Below are positions 50,369 through 63,216 of a stretch of DNA of 64,000 nucleotides, piece after piece. Position 1 is the stretch's first letter. Each line of letters begins with the position of its first letter. Made by a program: the position numbers and the translations under genes. The stretch lies in NCBI RefSeq assembly GCF_900537085.1, contig NZ_UNRE01000007.1, positions 245,654 to 309,653 on the forward strand, read 5' to 3'. The notes below the pieces were generated by a model, which saw only the letters and a list, made by a program, of their open reading frames with translations, searched no databases and had not been told where the DNA came from. Origin of the DNA: Agarivorans sp. Alg241-V36. GTDB taxonomy: Bacteria; Pseudomonadota; Gammaproteobacteria; Enterobacterales; Celerinatantimonadaceae.

Positions 50369-51772
50369 GTGAGTGGGTCTCTTTGGCAACAAATCTTAGT
50401 ACGTTTACAAGATGAATTGCCGGCAACAGAATTTAGTATGTGGATCCGACCACTGCAAGTTGAGCAAGACGCAGAGTTATTGGTGTTATACGCACCAAAC
50501 CGTTTTGTATTGGATTGGGTTAAAGATAAGTACTTGATCCGAGTAAATGCTTTACTCGAAGAGTTTTGCGGAAGTGATAAACCAAGTTTACGCTTTGAAG
50601 TAGGCAGCAAGCCAGTTAGCCGAACCTTATCTAATCCAGTAAAAGCTGATCCTGTTCAAGCTGGAGCTAGTGCTGCACCAGTTAATCAAAACTATAGTGG
50701 CAAGAGCTGGGATAAAGAACCAGCGGTTAAGTCTGCCTTAGAAGCAAATCATCGAAACAATATTAATGCGACTTACCAGTTCGACAATTTTGTTGAAGGT
50801 AAGTCTAACCAGTTAGCGCGCGCCGCAGCCACTCAGGTTGCCAATAACCCAGGTGGAGCATATAACCCATTATTCTTATATGGTGGCACTGGTTTGGGTA
50901 AAACCCACCTATTACACGCAGTAGGTAATGGCATTATCGCCAATAAGAAGAATGCTAAAGTAGTGTATATGCACTCTGAACGCTTCGTTCAAGATATGGT
51001 AAAAGCGCTACAAAACAATGCGATAGAAGATTTTAAGCGTTACTACCGCAGCGTAGATGCATTGCTTATCGATGACATTCAGTTTTTTGCAAATAAAGAA
51101 CGCTCGCAAGAAGAATTCTTCCATACTTTTAATGCCTTACTAGAAGGTAACCAGCAAATCATCTTAACCAGCGACCGCTACCCTAAAGAAATTGACGGAG
51201 TAGAAGATCGTTTAAAGAGTCGTTTTGGTTGGGGCTTAACAGTAGCCATTGAACCACCAGAGCTGGAAACGCGCGTTGCAATCTTAATGACTAAAGCGAA
51301 TGAAAATAATATTCGCTTGCCAGACGAAGTGGCTTTTTTCATCGCTAAACGCTTGCGTTCAAATGTTCGTGAGCTAGAAGGGGCATTGAACCGGGTTATT
51401 GCAAATGCCAACTTTACCGGACGGGCTATTACCATTGACTTCGTTCGTGAGGCTCTGCGAGATTTATTAGCACTGCAAGAAAAGTTGGTAACTATCGACA
51501 ATATTCAAAAAACTGTTGCTGAATATTACAAGATTAAAGTGGCTGATTTGCTGTCTAAACGACGCTCTCGCTCAGTCGCTCGACCTCGGCAGTTGGCGAT
51601 GGCTTTAGCCAAAGAGCTTACCAACCATAGTCTGCCAGAAATTGGCGATGCCTTTGGTGGTCGTGACCATACAACGGTATTACACGCCTGTCGTAAGATT
51701 TCTCAACTTAAAGAAGAAAGCCACGACATTAAAGAAGACTACCAGAATTTAATTCGTACATTATCGTCATAA
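50369..51772 (+). CDS. dnaA: chromosomal replication initiator DnaA
   Basis: DnaA (467 residues, E. coli 467) opens oriC. The N-terminal domain ([26 protein letters not shown]) is followed by a variable linker, an AAA+ module with [16 protein letters not shown] and [13 protein letters not shown], and the DnaA-box-binding [12 protein letters not shown]. The start is GTG, preceded by GGAG. It is followed by dnaN, recF and gyrB in an operon. Confidence 0.97.
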   Translation: MSGSLWQQILVRLQDELPATEFSMWIRPLQVEQDAELLVLYAPNRFVLDWVKDKYLIRVNALLEEFCGSDKPSLRFEVGSKPVSRTLSNPVKADPVQAGASAAPVNQNYSGKSWDKEPAVKSALEANHRNNINATYQFDNFVEGKSNQLARAAATQVANNPGGAYNPLFLYGGTGLGKTHLLHAVGNGIIANKKNAKVVYMHSERFVQDMVKALQNNAIEDFKRYYRSVDALLIDDIQFFANKERSQEEFFHTFNALLEGNQQIILTSDRYPKEIDGVEDRLKSRFGWGLTVAIEPPELETRVAILMTKANENNIRLPDEVAFFIAKRLRSNVRELEGALNRVIANANFTGRAITIDFVREALRDLLALQEKLVTIDNIQKTVAEYYKIKVADLLSKRRSRSVARPRQLAMALAKELTNHSLPEIGDAFGGRDHTTVLHACRKISQLKEESHDIKEDYQNLIRTLSS

Positions 51773-51792
51773 TCGGAGAGGCGTGACTAGGT

Positions 51793-52896
51793 ATGCAATT
51801 TAGTATTAACCGGGAACAACTGCTTAAACCTTTACAGCAAGTTAGTGCTGCTTTAGGTGGGCGTCCAACTATTCCTATTTTGGGTAATGTTTTGTTGGAT
51901 ATCAGTAACCAACAGTTGTCGATTACAGGTACTGATATGGAAGTGGAGCTTATTGCCACACTTCCACTAGAAAGCGCCGTAAATGAAGGGCGAGTAACGG
52001 TACCGGCTAAAAAGTTTGTAGATATTTGTCGTGGTTTGCCAGACGGTTGTGAAATCAGCTGTAAGGCTGACGATAATCGCTTGGTGCTTCGTTCAGGGCG
52101 CAGTCGCTTCTCTCTAGCAACTTTGCCGGCTAACGATTTTCCAAATATTGAAGATTGGCAAAGCCAGCAAATAATTCAGCTAACTCAAGGCCAACTGAAG
52201 AATCTTATTGATAGCACCCAATTTTCTATGGCCAGTCAGGACGTTCGCTACTACCTAAATGGTATGTTGTTTGAGACTGACGAAAAGGGCTTAAAAACTA
52301 TTGCTACAGATGGACACCGCTTAGCTTTGGCTGAACAACGTTTTGAGCAGCCTTTACAAGCGCAACAAGTTATTGTTCCGCGTAAGGGTGTGATTGAACT
52401 AGCACGAATGCTAGAGCACGAAGACCAGTTGGTTGAGTTGCAAATTGGTAGCAACAATATTCGAGCCAGCGTTCAAGGATTTACTTTTACCAGTAAACTG
52501 GTTGATGGCCGTTTCCCTGATTATCGTCGCGTTCTTCCAGCTAATAGTGATAAAGCATTAATTTCTGGGCGCGATGAACTTAAACAAGCATTCTCGCGCG
52601 CAGCTATTTTATCTAACGAGAAGTTTCGCGGTGTTCGCTTGCAGCTAGAATCTGGAAGCTTGAAGATAACCGCAAATAATCCTGAGCAAGAAGAAGCTGA
52701 AGAAATCTTGGATGTGGATTATCAATCCGAAGATTTAGAAATAGGCTTCAATGTTGTTTATGTTTTGGATGTATTGAATGCACTTAAGTGCGAGCAAATC
52801 AGAATCAATATGAGCAATAGCAATAGCAGCGCCTTAATTGAAGATGCTGAGCAAACTGGCAAAGCAATGTACGTTGTCATGCCAATGCGTTTGTAA
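51793..52896 (+). CDS. dnaN: DNA polymerase III beta sliding clamp
   Basis: DnaN (367 residues, E. coli 366) encircles DNA as a dimer and tethers polymerase III. The three-fold repeated domain structure is visible. It starts MQFSINREQLLKPLQQVS and ends YVVMPMRL, as in relatives. It lies 20 bases after dnaA. Confidence 0.97.
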   Translation: MQFSINREQLLKPLQQVSAALGGRPTIPILGNVLLDISNQQLSITGTDMEVELIATLPLESAVNEGRVTVPAKKFVDICRGLPDGCEISCKADDNRLVLRSGRSRFSLATLPANDFPNIEDWQSQQIIQLTQGQLKNLIDSTQFSMASQDVRYYLNGMLFETDEKGLKTIATDGHRLALAEQRFEQPLQAQQVIVPRKGVIELARMLEHEDQLVELQIGSNNIRASVQGFTFTSKLVDGRFPDYRRVLPANSDKALISGRDELKQAFSRAAILSNEKFRGVRLQLESGSLKITANNPEQEEAEEILDVDYQSEDLEIGFNVVYVLDVLNALKCEQIRINMSNSNSSALIEDAEQTGKAMYVVMPMRL

Positions 52897-52909
52897 TGTC
52901 TTGTAGCAG

Positions 52910-56402
<3,493 letters not shown>

Positions 56403-56429
56403 TCTGAACGTTAAAAAGTAGCATCTATA

Positions 56430-56457
56430 AAAAGGCAATATGAAAATATTGCCTTTT
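56430..56457 (+). terminator. terminator of the dnaA-gyrB operon
   Basis: AAAAGGCAATA-TGAAAA-TATTGCCTTTT, followed by TTG, is a perfect 11-bp stem about 30 bases past gyrB. Confidence 0.9.
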
Positions 56458-56471
56458 TTGTATCCATTGCT

Positions 56472-56499
56472 CTTGAAAGCCAAAATAGCAGCCCCATAT
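56472..56499 (+). promoter_or_regulatory. sigma32 (RpoH) heat-shock promoter of hsp20
   Basis: CTTGAAA (56472-56478) and CCCCATAT (56492-56499) with a 13-base spacer match the E. coli sigma32 consensus closely. Predicted transcription start near 56505 leaves a leader of about 95 nt before the small heat-shock gene. Confidence 0.88.
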
Positions 56500-56549
56500 A
56501 TAGTAATAACAGGATGCCACAAAGGTGGGTTTTGTTAAGAAAGGGACGC

Positions 56550-56591
56550 AGCAATAGTGCTGGTCCAATACAATTTATTGCTCTATGAGGA
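56550..56591 (+). promoter_or_regulatory. ROSE-like RNA thermometer over the hsp20 ribosome-binding site
   Basis: In the leader TTGCT (56578-56582), a five-base loop and AGGA (56588-56591) form the ROSE-type hairpin UUGCU/AGGA with a bulged G. It masks the Shine-Dalgarno, nine bases before ATG. The same TTGCT can also pair with upstream AGCAATA (56550-56556), which suggests mutually exclusive structures. Confidence 0.65.
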
Positions 56592-56600
56592 TAATATACT

Positions 56601-57068
56601 ATGCGTAATCAATACGACTTTTCACCACTTTATCGCACTGCTATTGGTTTTGATCGTTTGGCTAATTTTATTGAAGCTGCATCAAACCAAAGCGCTCAAA
56701 CTCAGAACAACGGTTACCCTCCCTACAATATTGAAGCGGTAGACGAAAACAACTACCGAATCACTCTAGCTGTAGCCGGGTTTGCTGAAGACGAGCTTTC
56801 GATAGTAGCTCAAGAGAATGCATTAATCGTTACTGGCACTAAACAGAAGAAAAACAGCCAAGCTAAATTTTTACATCAAGGCATTGCAGAGCGCGGTTTT
56901 GAGCGTAAATATCAGATTGCTGACCATGTTAAAGTTAAAGCAGCTAACTTGGAAAATGGCTTGTTGTTTATTGACCTAGAGCGAGAGATCCCTGAAGCAC
57001 TTAAGCCTAAGCAAATACCTATTAACGGTAAGCTAAACGTTGAAACTATAGATGCTAAATCTGCTTAA
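56601..57068 (+). CDS. ibpA: small heat-shock protein (Hsp20/IbpA family)
   Basis: This 155-residue alpha-crystallin-type chaperone resembles IbpA/IbpB and binds denatured proteins. The core domain ([39 protein letters not shown]) is followed by the conserved [41 protein letters not shown]. Transcription and translation both appear heat-controlled by the upstream promoter and RNA thermometer. It is a single gene ending at a terminator at 57091-57112. Confidence 0.93.
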   Translation: MRNQYDFSPLYRTAIGFDRLANFIEAASNQSAQTQNNGYPPYNIEAVDENNYRITLAVAGFAEDELSIVAQENALIVTGTKQKKNSQAKFLHQGIAERGFERKYQIADHVKVKAANLENGLLFIDLEREIPEALKPKQIPINGKLNVETIDAKSA

Positions 57069-57090
57069 CTACATGTTGTGATAAAGAATG

Positions 57091-57112
57091 AAAAGGGCCA
57101 ATAGGCCCTTTT
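57091..57112. terminator. terminator between hsp20 and avtA
   Basis: AAAAGGGCC-AATA-GGCCCTTTT, with T-runs on both strands, lies between convergent genes. Confidence 0.88.
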
Positions 57113-57124
57113 TTAATTAGCGAG

Positions 57125-58372
57125 TTAATCTGCCAGTAATGGATTTACTACATTAGCCAGTATCTCAATGCCTCGTTTTACCTGGGCTTCATCTTGAGCA
57201 AAGTTAAGACGAATACATTCTTGAGTATGTCGCCAATCTTTATCTATACCAGGGAAGAAGTAACTGCCAGGTACTATTAGCAAGCCATTTTCTTTTAACT
57301 GTTGGTAAAGTTGTTTGTCAGTTATCGTTAAACCTTCAAACCAAAGCCACAAGAACATTGCACCTTCAGATTTATGTATTCGAAATTTACTAGAAGGAAT
57401 AGCTGCTTGAAGCCAGCTGATCGCTTGTTGTGATTTCTGTTGGTAAAAGGGCTTGATTACATGGTTACTGGCGTCCAGTAAGCTATTGTCTTTAAGCATC
57501 TCATTAGCTAACGCAGGGCCCACGCCTCCAGGCGACAAATTAATAATCCCCGACAAATTAGATACTGCTTTGATGGTTTCTGGCTTAGCGATAACAATGC
57601 CGCAGCGGGTACCTGGCAAACCTAGTTTGGATAAGCTTAAACAGAGTATAGTATTGCTGTCCCAAAATGGCTTCGCCCCTTCGGTGAATACTAAGTTGGG
57701 GAAGGGTAAGCCGTAGGCATTATCAATTAATAGCGGCACTTGATGTTGTTTGGCGAGTGCCGAAAGCTTATTAATCTCGTCGTTGGTAATTACATTGCCG
57801 GTTGGGTTAGTGGGGCGTGATACACAAATGAGACCAACACTTTCATCAATCGTTAAGTGTTCGAAATCAACATGATATTTGAACTGTCTATTAGCCAAAT
57901 ATTCAATGCTAGGTTTATTGCCAATAAACAAGTCTTCGTCTATTCCACTATCTTCATAGCCGATATATTCAGGAGCAAGTGGAAACAATACCCGCTTATT
58001 GTTTTTGCCTTTGCCTGCGAATAAGTTGAAAAGGAAAAAGAAGGCACTTTGACTACCGTTAGTTAGTGCTATGTTGTCTTCATTAATATCCCAGTGAAAC
58101 TCCTTTCTAAGAAAGGTGGATAAATTGGAAATAAAATCCTTGTTTCCCTGTGGGGCATCATAATTACATAGTGCAGCCAATAAACTCTTATTGTTTATGC
58201 CAGTTTGCAAGTGCTGTTCAAAGATGGCGTTCATTTGTGGAATTTGCGCCGGATTACCGCCGCCTAACATTATCATTTCGTCACCGGCTCGGATCCCCTC
58301 ATCAAGGTCATCCATAAGTTGAGTAATGCCGGAATGGCGGGTGAACTTGTTGCCAAAATTTGAATATGTCAT
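57125..58372 (-). CDS. avtA: valine-pyruvate aminotransferase
   Basis: AvtA (415 residues, E. coli 417) transaminates between valine and pyruvate with PLP. It starts NFGNKFTRHSGITQLMDDLDEG, as in E. coli, with NGSQSAFFFLFNLFAG and VSRPTNPTGNVI. The PLP lysine is in LSLSKLGLPGTRCG. It neighbours glyS/glyQ as in Vibrio, with amylase genes inserted between. Confidence 0.93.
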   Translation of the reverse strand: MTYSNFGNKFTRHSGITQLMDDLDEGIRAGDEMIMLGGGNPAQIPQMNAIFEQHLQTGINNKSLLAALCNYDAPQGNKDFISNLSTFLRKEFHWDINEDNIALTNGSQSAFFFLFNLFAGKGKNNKRVLFPLAPEYIGYEDSGIDEDLFIGNKPSIEYLANRQFKYHVDFEHLTIDESVGLICVSRPTNPTGNVITNDEINKLSALAKQHQVPLLIDNAYGLPFPNLVFTEGAKPFWDSNTILCLSLSKLGLPGTRCGIVIAKPETIKAVSNLSGIINLSPGGVGPALANEMLKDNSLLDASNHVIKPFYQQKSQQAISWLQAAIPSSKFRIHKSEGAMFLWLWFEGLTITDKQLYQQLKENGLLIVPGSYFFPGIDKDWRHTQECIRLNFAQDEAQVKRGIEILANVVNPLLAD

Positions 58373-58468
58373 AACGCACCTTTTAAGCTAAGGCGTCACC
58401 TTAACAAAGTTTGCTTTTGAATAGCAATTGTCATTACAGAACAAACTACGGCTGTGTTTAGGCAATAA

Positions 58469-58494
58469 AAAAGCGGCTTTAGTAAGCCGCTTTT
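58469..58494 (-). terminator. terminator after the amylase gene
   Basis: AAAAGCGGCTT-TAGT-AAGCCGCTTTT follows the amylase stop on the minus strand. Confidence 0.88.
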
Positions 58495-58513
58495 ATTTGA
58501 GTGGAAAGTGAGT

Positions 58514-60349
58514 TTATTTGGCTTGTTGGCCTACATAAACAACAACCACTGCGTCATCGCCTTTACGGCGTTCAAATACGTAAGGAGCCGCATTTAACTG
58601 CTTGTGTTCACCACTACCAACCGCTTGGTGGCGTTTACGGAACTGCAGAAGTTTTTGCCAATGATTGTGTACCGCTAAGCGTTGTTCATCGTTTAGCTGC
58701 TCCCAGTTCATATCTGAACGGGTTGCTTGGTGTTTATCTGAGCTACGAGGACCTTTTTCTCGAGCGCTCTCATCACCATAGTAAACTTGTACCGCGGTAG
58801 GCATTAACAAAAAGGCTGAGCCAAGTTGTTTTTGCTGTTCTAAATCCTTGCTGATGCTGCCGAAGGCGAGTTTAGTATCATGTGATGATACGTAGCTTAA
58901 AACTTTGCCGTCGCGCTTTCCTAGTACGTCTGCGTAGCGCTGATAGCCATCTTGCATATTAGATAAACAGTTCATGCCTTTTTTAGCTAGGTCGGTTTGA
59001 TAAGTGAAATCAATCAATGAATCAAAACCGCTGTTAAATAGCTTAGAGTTATTTAAACCTTGGCCCCAAAATTCACCGGTCATCCAAAAGTCGCTGTCAT
59101 CCAGTACTTTGTCAGGGTTGTTTTGTTTCCACTCGGCAAAGGCTTTGCTTGAAGCTAGTTTTAGCTCCTGCCATGCTTCCGGCTCTACGTGTTTAACTGT
59201 GTCGGCACGGAAACCGTCGATACCATATTCACGTACCCAGTCAGATAACCAAGTGACCAAGTAGTCTCTCACTGTGGCGCCAGGGATTTCGACGGCTTTA
59301 GTATCAGCTTTGTTTTTATAGAACGGTGGTAGACCTACAACATTGTCTGACTCAGTTTTAAAGTCAGGTAAGTAGGCTAGTGACATTTCTAAATCACTTG
59401 GGCCTGGGTTAGGGTAGCCAGAGATGTCTGTTCGTACCCAATCAGGTCCCCACCATTTCACCCACTCTGTGCGATTGCCATAATCGATGTAGTCGTTAAA
59501 GCTATGCCAGGTTTCACCTTTACCAGGTGTCCAGTCGGTCCACTTCTTACCTAAGTAGTTTTCAATAGGTACGTCGTATTCTTGGGTGGCACCAAAACCA
59601 AATTCTTGCATGTCGCCTAAGGTTGCGTAACCGGTGTGGTTCATCACAATGTCCATAACCACGCGAATACCACGGGCGTGGGCATCATCTACGAATTGTT
59701 TAAACTCTTCCGCAGTACCCATATTTTGGTCCATTACGGTATAGTCTTGCGCGTAGTAGCCGTGGTAACCGTAATGCTTAAAGTCGCCTCGCATACCGCC
59801 ACCAACCCAACCACGAATTTGCTCGTATGGAGCAGTAATCCAGATGGCGTTGATGCCTAAATTTTCGATGTAATCGAGCTTTTTGCTAAGGCCGGCAATG
59901 TCGCCGCCATGAAAGGTACCAATTTCGTTTTTACCGTCTTTGCTACGACCGTAGCTATTATCGTTACTAGGGTTTCCGTTGTAGAAACGGTCTGTCATAA
60001 CAAAATAAACAGAAGCGCTATCCCAGCTAAACTCATCGGCTTGTTTGCCCACAGATTCTAGCAGTAATAAGCCGCCGCTTTCTGGAGAGGGGGTAAAGGT
60101 GACTTTACCTTGATAAACGGTACTCATTTGACCGCTATAAAAATCTTTAACAGCGGTGCCTTCTTCAAAGCTTTCACCTACATCTACGGTTACGGGCTGA
60201 CCATCCCACTGGAGACATTGTGCATTTTGAGCAAGAGCTTCGCTTGAGCTGCTAGCAGCTGCGCCAGTTGTCGCCTCGTTTGACGCACACCCGGCTATTG
60301 CCATGCTGACTAAACAACCAAGCAGGGCAGGTTTAATGACTTGTTGCAT
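58514..60349 (-). CDS. alpha-amylase lipoprotein (GH13, MalS-like)
   Basis: This 611-residue GH13 enzyme has a lipoprotein signal (VSMAIAGC, Cys at residue 22) and so is likely anchored to an outer or inner membrane. GH13 motifs are VVMDIVMNHTG (I), FRADTVKHVE with the nucleophile Asp (II), GEFWGQ with the Glu (III) and VSSHDTK (IV). It resembles E. coli periplasmic MalS. An N-terminal domain precedes the catalytic barrel. It is downstream of, and in the same orientation as, a small lipoprotein gene but separated by a strong terminator. It probably cleaves maltodextrins entering the cell. Confidence 0.9.
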   Translation of the reverse strand: MQQVIKPALLGCLVSMAIAGCASNEATTGAAASSSSEALAQNAQCLQWDGQPVTVDVGESFEEGTAVKDFYSGQMSTVYQGKVTFTPSPESGGLLLLESVGKQADEFSWDSASVYFVMTDRFYNGNPSNDNSYGRSKDGKNEIGTFHGGDIAGLSKKLDYIENLGINAIWITAPYEQIRGWVGGGMRGDFKHYGYHGYYAQDYTVMDQNMGTAEEFKQFVDDAHARGIRVVMDIVMNHTGYATLGDMQEFGFGATQEYDVPIENYLGKKWTDWTPGKGETWHSFNDYIDYGNRTEWVKWWGPDWVRTDISGYPNPGPSDLEMSLAYLPDFKTESDNVVGLPPFYKNKADTKAVEIPGATVRDYLVTWLSDWVREYGIDGFRADTVKHVEPEAWQELKLASSKAFAEWKQNNPDKVLDDSDFWMTGEFWGQGLNNSKLFNSGFDSLIDFTYQTDLAKKGMNCLSNMQDGYQRYADVLGKRDGKVLSYVSSHDTKLAFGSISKDLEQQKQLGSAFLLMPTAVQVYYGDESAREKGPRSSDKHQATRSDMNWEQLNDEQRLAVHNHWQKLLQFRKRHQAVGSGEHKQLNAAPYVFERRKGDDAVVVVYVGQQAK

Positions 60350-60399
60350 TGCTTACATCCATATAGTTATTGCTGTTGACCGAACAGACATAAAAAAAA

Positions 60400-60417
60400 A
60401 GCCCCCTATAGGGGGCT
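60400..60417 (-). terminator. terminator between the small lipoprotein and amylase genes
   Basis: AGCCCCC-TATA-GGGGGCT is followed on the minus strand by nine T residues, a strong intrinsic terminator. It suggests separate amylase transcription or differential levels. Confidence 0.9.
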
Positions 60418-60436
60418 TAACTAGAAACTGCTGAAA

Positions 60437-60886
60437 TTACATTTCAACTTTTTCTACGTAAGTTACAGGTAGTTCACCAGTCCAATCTAGGTAGAAACGG
60501 TAAACGCCATCTACTTCTGGAGTGAATTTGAAGTTATCAAATGCGGCACATTTGTTCATCTCACGACGCTCGCCAAGTTTGATATCAGCAATACCTGATT
60601 TAAAACCGAAGTTAGTACCACATTGCCATGCAGCATCACCAAATTTCCACTCGTAAGGTTGGCCATCAGCAATTAGTGGCTCGTCTACTGGAGAAGTAGC
60701 AGACCAAACGTTTTCTTTACCTTCAACTGGTTGAAGTTGAAACTGAGGATCAGCATCCCACCATGTGAATACACCACGTAGGTATACGTCACGAGTTAAT
60801 TTGCTGTCGCCTTCGCTTGAAGCACAACCTGCTGCAATGATTGTCACTAGCGCTAGCACACCTGCTTTCATGATATTTTTAAGCAT
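60437..60886 (-). CDS. small lipoprotein with possible starch-associated (X25/E-set) domain
   Basis: This 149-residue lipoprotein (lipobox IIAAGC) is followed by a domain resembling the pullulanase-associated X25/E-set module (VYLRGVFTWWDADPQFQLQPVEG, EWKFGDAAWQCGTNFGF). The motif YLRG-F-W and the later EWK-FGD-W are the recognisable parts. It likely lies beside the amylase on the envelope and may bind alpha-glucans. It has no catalytic residues. ATG at 60886 is chosen with GGAA upstream; a longer frame lacks a proper leader. Homology is by eye and moderate. Confidence 0.7.
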   Translation of the reverse strand: MLKNIMKAGVLALVTIIAAGCASSEGDSKLTRDVYLRGVFTWWDADPQFQLQPVEGKENVWSATSPVDEPLIADGQPYEWKFGDAAWQCGTNFGFKSGIADIKLGERREMNKCAAFDNFKFTPEVDGVYRFYLDWTGELPVTYVEKVEM

Positions 60887-60917
60887 TTCCAATTCCTTTC
60901 TATTTTTATAGCTTTCC

Positions 60918-60947
60918 TTTGTCTTTACAGACAAACATTACGTAATG
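60918..60947 (-). promoter_or_regulatory. two abutting palindromes upstream of the small lipoprotein gene
   Basis: TTTGTCTTTACAGACAAA (60918-60935) and CATTACGTAATG (60936-60947) are adjacent perfect inverted repeats. A possible -10 (TATAAA on minus) and -35 (TTGTCT) overlap the first. They could be operators. Confidence 0.4.
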
Positions 60948-61069
60948 AGCCGAACTCGAGCTTATTTATAGCGAAGCTAAGCGCGAAAAAACGTGCCAAG
61001 CTCACACTACTATGCTGAAAAGGATTTCAAGAAAAGGCTGATTTTATTAAAAAAGTTAAGTGGATCAAA

Positions 61070-61103
61070 AAAAGCCGCATCCCTTGCTGGGAGGCGGCTT
61101 TTT
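61070..61103 (-). terminator. terminator after glyS
   Basis: An interrupted stem (AAAAGCCGC with GCGGCTTTT plus CCC/GGG) is followed by T-runs about 25 bases beyond the glyS stop on the minus strand. Confidence 0.85.
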
Positions 61104-61127
61104 TATTGCATTGGGCTGGCTTCTAGG

Positions 61128-63206
61128 TTACTGAATCACAGAGATGTCAGCAATTTCTAAAAACAACTCTCGTAGCGAGTTTAACAGGCTTAAGCGGTTA
61201 ATCTTCAGCGCGTCTTCATCGCTCATAACCATCACGTTATCGAAGAAGTTATCCACTACTTCACGCAAAGTGGCTAACTCGATTAATGCTGCCTGGTAGT
61301 CGCCGTTTGCCAATAAAGGTTTTAAGCTGTTTTGCATGGCCGAAATGGCTTCTGCCAATGCTTTTTCTTGTGGCTCTTTTAGCAAGGCGCTATCAATTTG
61401 TGGTTTAACAAAATCTGGGTTTTTAGCCAGAATGTTAGATACACGTTTATTCGCTGCAGCCAAGGCTTGAGCCTGCTCTAATGAGCGGAAGTGGCTTACC
61501 GCTTTAATGCGTTGCTCTATGTCTGCTGGTTTAGTTGGTTTACGTTCTAATACCGCAGTGATAACGCTGGCGTCAATTCCTTGCTCTAGGTAAATGGCGC
61601 GTAAGCGGGCGTAGACAAACTCTACCAGTTGGTTATGTACTTTTGCTTGTTGCTCTTGGTTTAACTCAAGCGGCAATAGCAACAATGCGCTGTTAATTAG
61701 CGTATCTAAATCTAGCTCAAAGCCCTTGTCTTGTATGATGCGAATAATGCCTAAGCTTGCACGACGCAGGGCAAATGGGTCTTTATCACCTTTAGGTAGT
61801 TGGCCTATAGCAAAAATACCCACCAAGGTATCCAACTTATCGGCAATTGCTACTGCAGAAGCAACTTTAGACTCTGGCAATTTGTCGCCAGAGAAACGTG
61901 GCCAGTATTGCTGGTTAAGCGCATTGGCTACGTCTTCGTGTTCTCCGTCAAACTGGGCGTAGTACATACCCATTACACCTTGAATGTCTGGGAACTCGAG
62001 TACCATTTCGCTGTTTAAATCAGCTTTAGATAGCAAACCAGCACGCTGTGCATGTTGGCTATCACCACCAATTTCTGCGGCAATTTGTGCAGCTAGCTCT
62101 GAAACACGGCTAGCTTTATCGAGTAAGCTGCCTAATTTTTGTTGGAATACAACATTGGCAAGCTTATCTAGGCGAGAATCTAAACGTGATTTTTTATCGG
62201 TTTCAAAGAAGAACTCTGCATCAGCAAGGCGAGGGCGAACAACTTTCTCGTTACCTTCAATAACCTGCTGAGGATCTTTACTCACAATGTTAGACACAAA
62301 GATAAAGCGTGGTAATAAGTTACCCTTGGTATCTAAAATCGGGAAGTATTTCTGATTATCCTTCATGGTATAAATCAGTGCTTCGGCAGGAACCGCTAAG
62401 AACTTATCTTCAAAGCTACCTACCATGGCTACTGGCCATTCAACCAAAGAACATACTTCTTCAAGTAATGCTTCGTCCATTTCAACTACGCCACCCTCAC
62501 GGGCTGCTTCGGCTTCAATTTGCTCGCGAATAATAGCTTTGCGTTGTTGGTAATCAACAATCACTTTACCACGGCGATCTAGCTGTTTAACGTAGTCATT
62601 GGCATGGTTTAGTTCGAACTCGGCTTCACCCATAAAACGGTGGCCGCGCACGGTACGAGCTGATTCAATACCTAGAATATTACCTTGAACTAACTTTTCA
62701 CCGTATAACATGGTGATGGTATGAACCGGGCGAATGAACTGAGTGCTTTTGGCACCCCAGCGCATAGGCTTTGGAATTGGCAGCTTGGCTAAACCGTCTG
62801 CAACAATGTCTGGGAATAATTGATAAATGCTTTGGCCACTAATTTCAGCTTTGTGCATCAACCATTCGCCTTTATCAGTTTTTAAACGCTCTGCTTGCTC
62901 AACGGTAATACCATTTGAACGCGCCCAACCCTCGGCTGCTTTAGTGGCATTGCCGTCGGCATCAAAGGCACTGCTAATTGCAGGTCCGCGCTTTTCTACT
63001 ACTTTATCTGGGGTTTGTTCGCTTAAACCTTGAATGCTTAGTGCTAGACGGCGCGGCGCGGCAAACCATTCAATACTGGTAAATTCAAAACCAGCTTTTT
63101 CTAAGCTTTGCTGTACGTTGCTTTTAAAAGACTCAGCTAAGCCACGTAGGGCTTTAGGTGGCAACTCTTCGGTGCCGATTTCTACTAATAGGTTTTCGTT
63201 ACTCAT
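61128..63206 (-). CDS. glyS: glycyl-tRNA synthetase beta subunit
   Basis: GlyS (692 residues, E. coli 689) is the tRNA-recognition subunit of the alpha2beta2 glycyl-tRNA synthetase. It starts [20 protein letters not shown], after GGAGG five bases before ATG. An in-frame extension of 19 codons upstream has no ribosome site. It contains the conserved [11 protein letters not shown] and the HD-like region. It begins ten bases after glyQ. Confidence 0.95.
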   Translation of the reverse strand: MSNENLLVEIGTEELPPKALRGLAESFKSNVQQSLEKAGFEFTSIEWFAAPRRLALSIQGLSEQTPDKVVEKRGPAISSAFDADGNATKAAEGWARSNGITVEQAERLKTDKGEWLMHKAEISGQSIYQLFPDIVADGLAKLPIPKPMRWGAKSTQFIRPVHTITMLYGEKLVQGNILGIESARTVRGHRFMGEAEFELNHANDYVKQLDRRGKVIVDYQQRKAIIREQIEAEAAREGGVVEMDEALLEEVCSLVEWPVAMVGSFEDKFLAVPAEALIYTMKDNQKYFPILDTKGNLLPRFIFVSNIVSKDPQQVIEGNEKVVRPRLADAEFFFETDKKSRLDSRLDKLANVVFQQKLGSLLDKASRVSELAAQIAAEIGGDSQHAQRAGLLSKADLNSEMVLEFPDIQGVMGMYYAQFDGEHEDVANALNQQYWPRFSGDKLPESKVASAVAIADKLDTLVGIFAIGQLPKGDKDPFALRRASLGIIRIIQDKGFELDLDTLINSALLLLPLELNQEQQAKVHNQLVEFVYARLRAIYLEQGIDASVITAVLERKPTKPADIEQRIKAVSHFRSLEQAQALAAANKRVSNILAKNPDFVKPQIDSALLKEPQEKALAEAISAMQNSLKPLLANGDYQAALIELATLREVVDNFFDNVMVMSDEDALKINRLSLLNSLRELFLEIADISVIQ

Positions 63207-63216
63207 GCTGCCTCCG

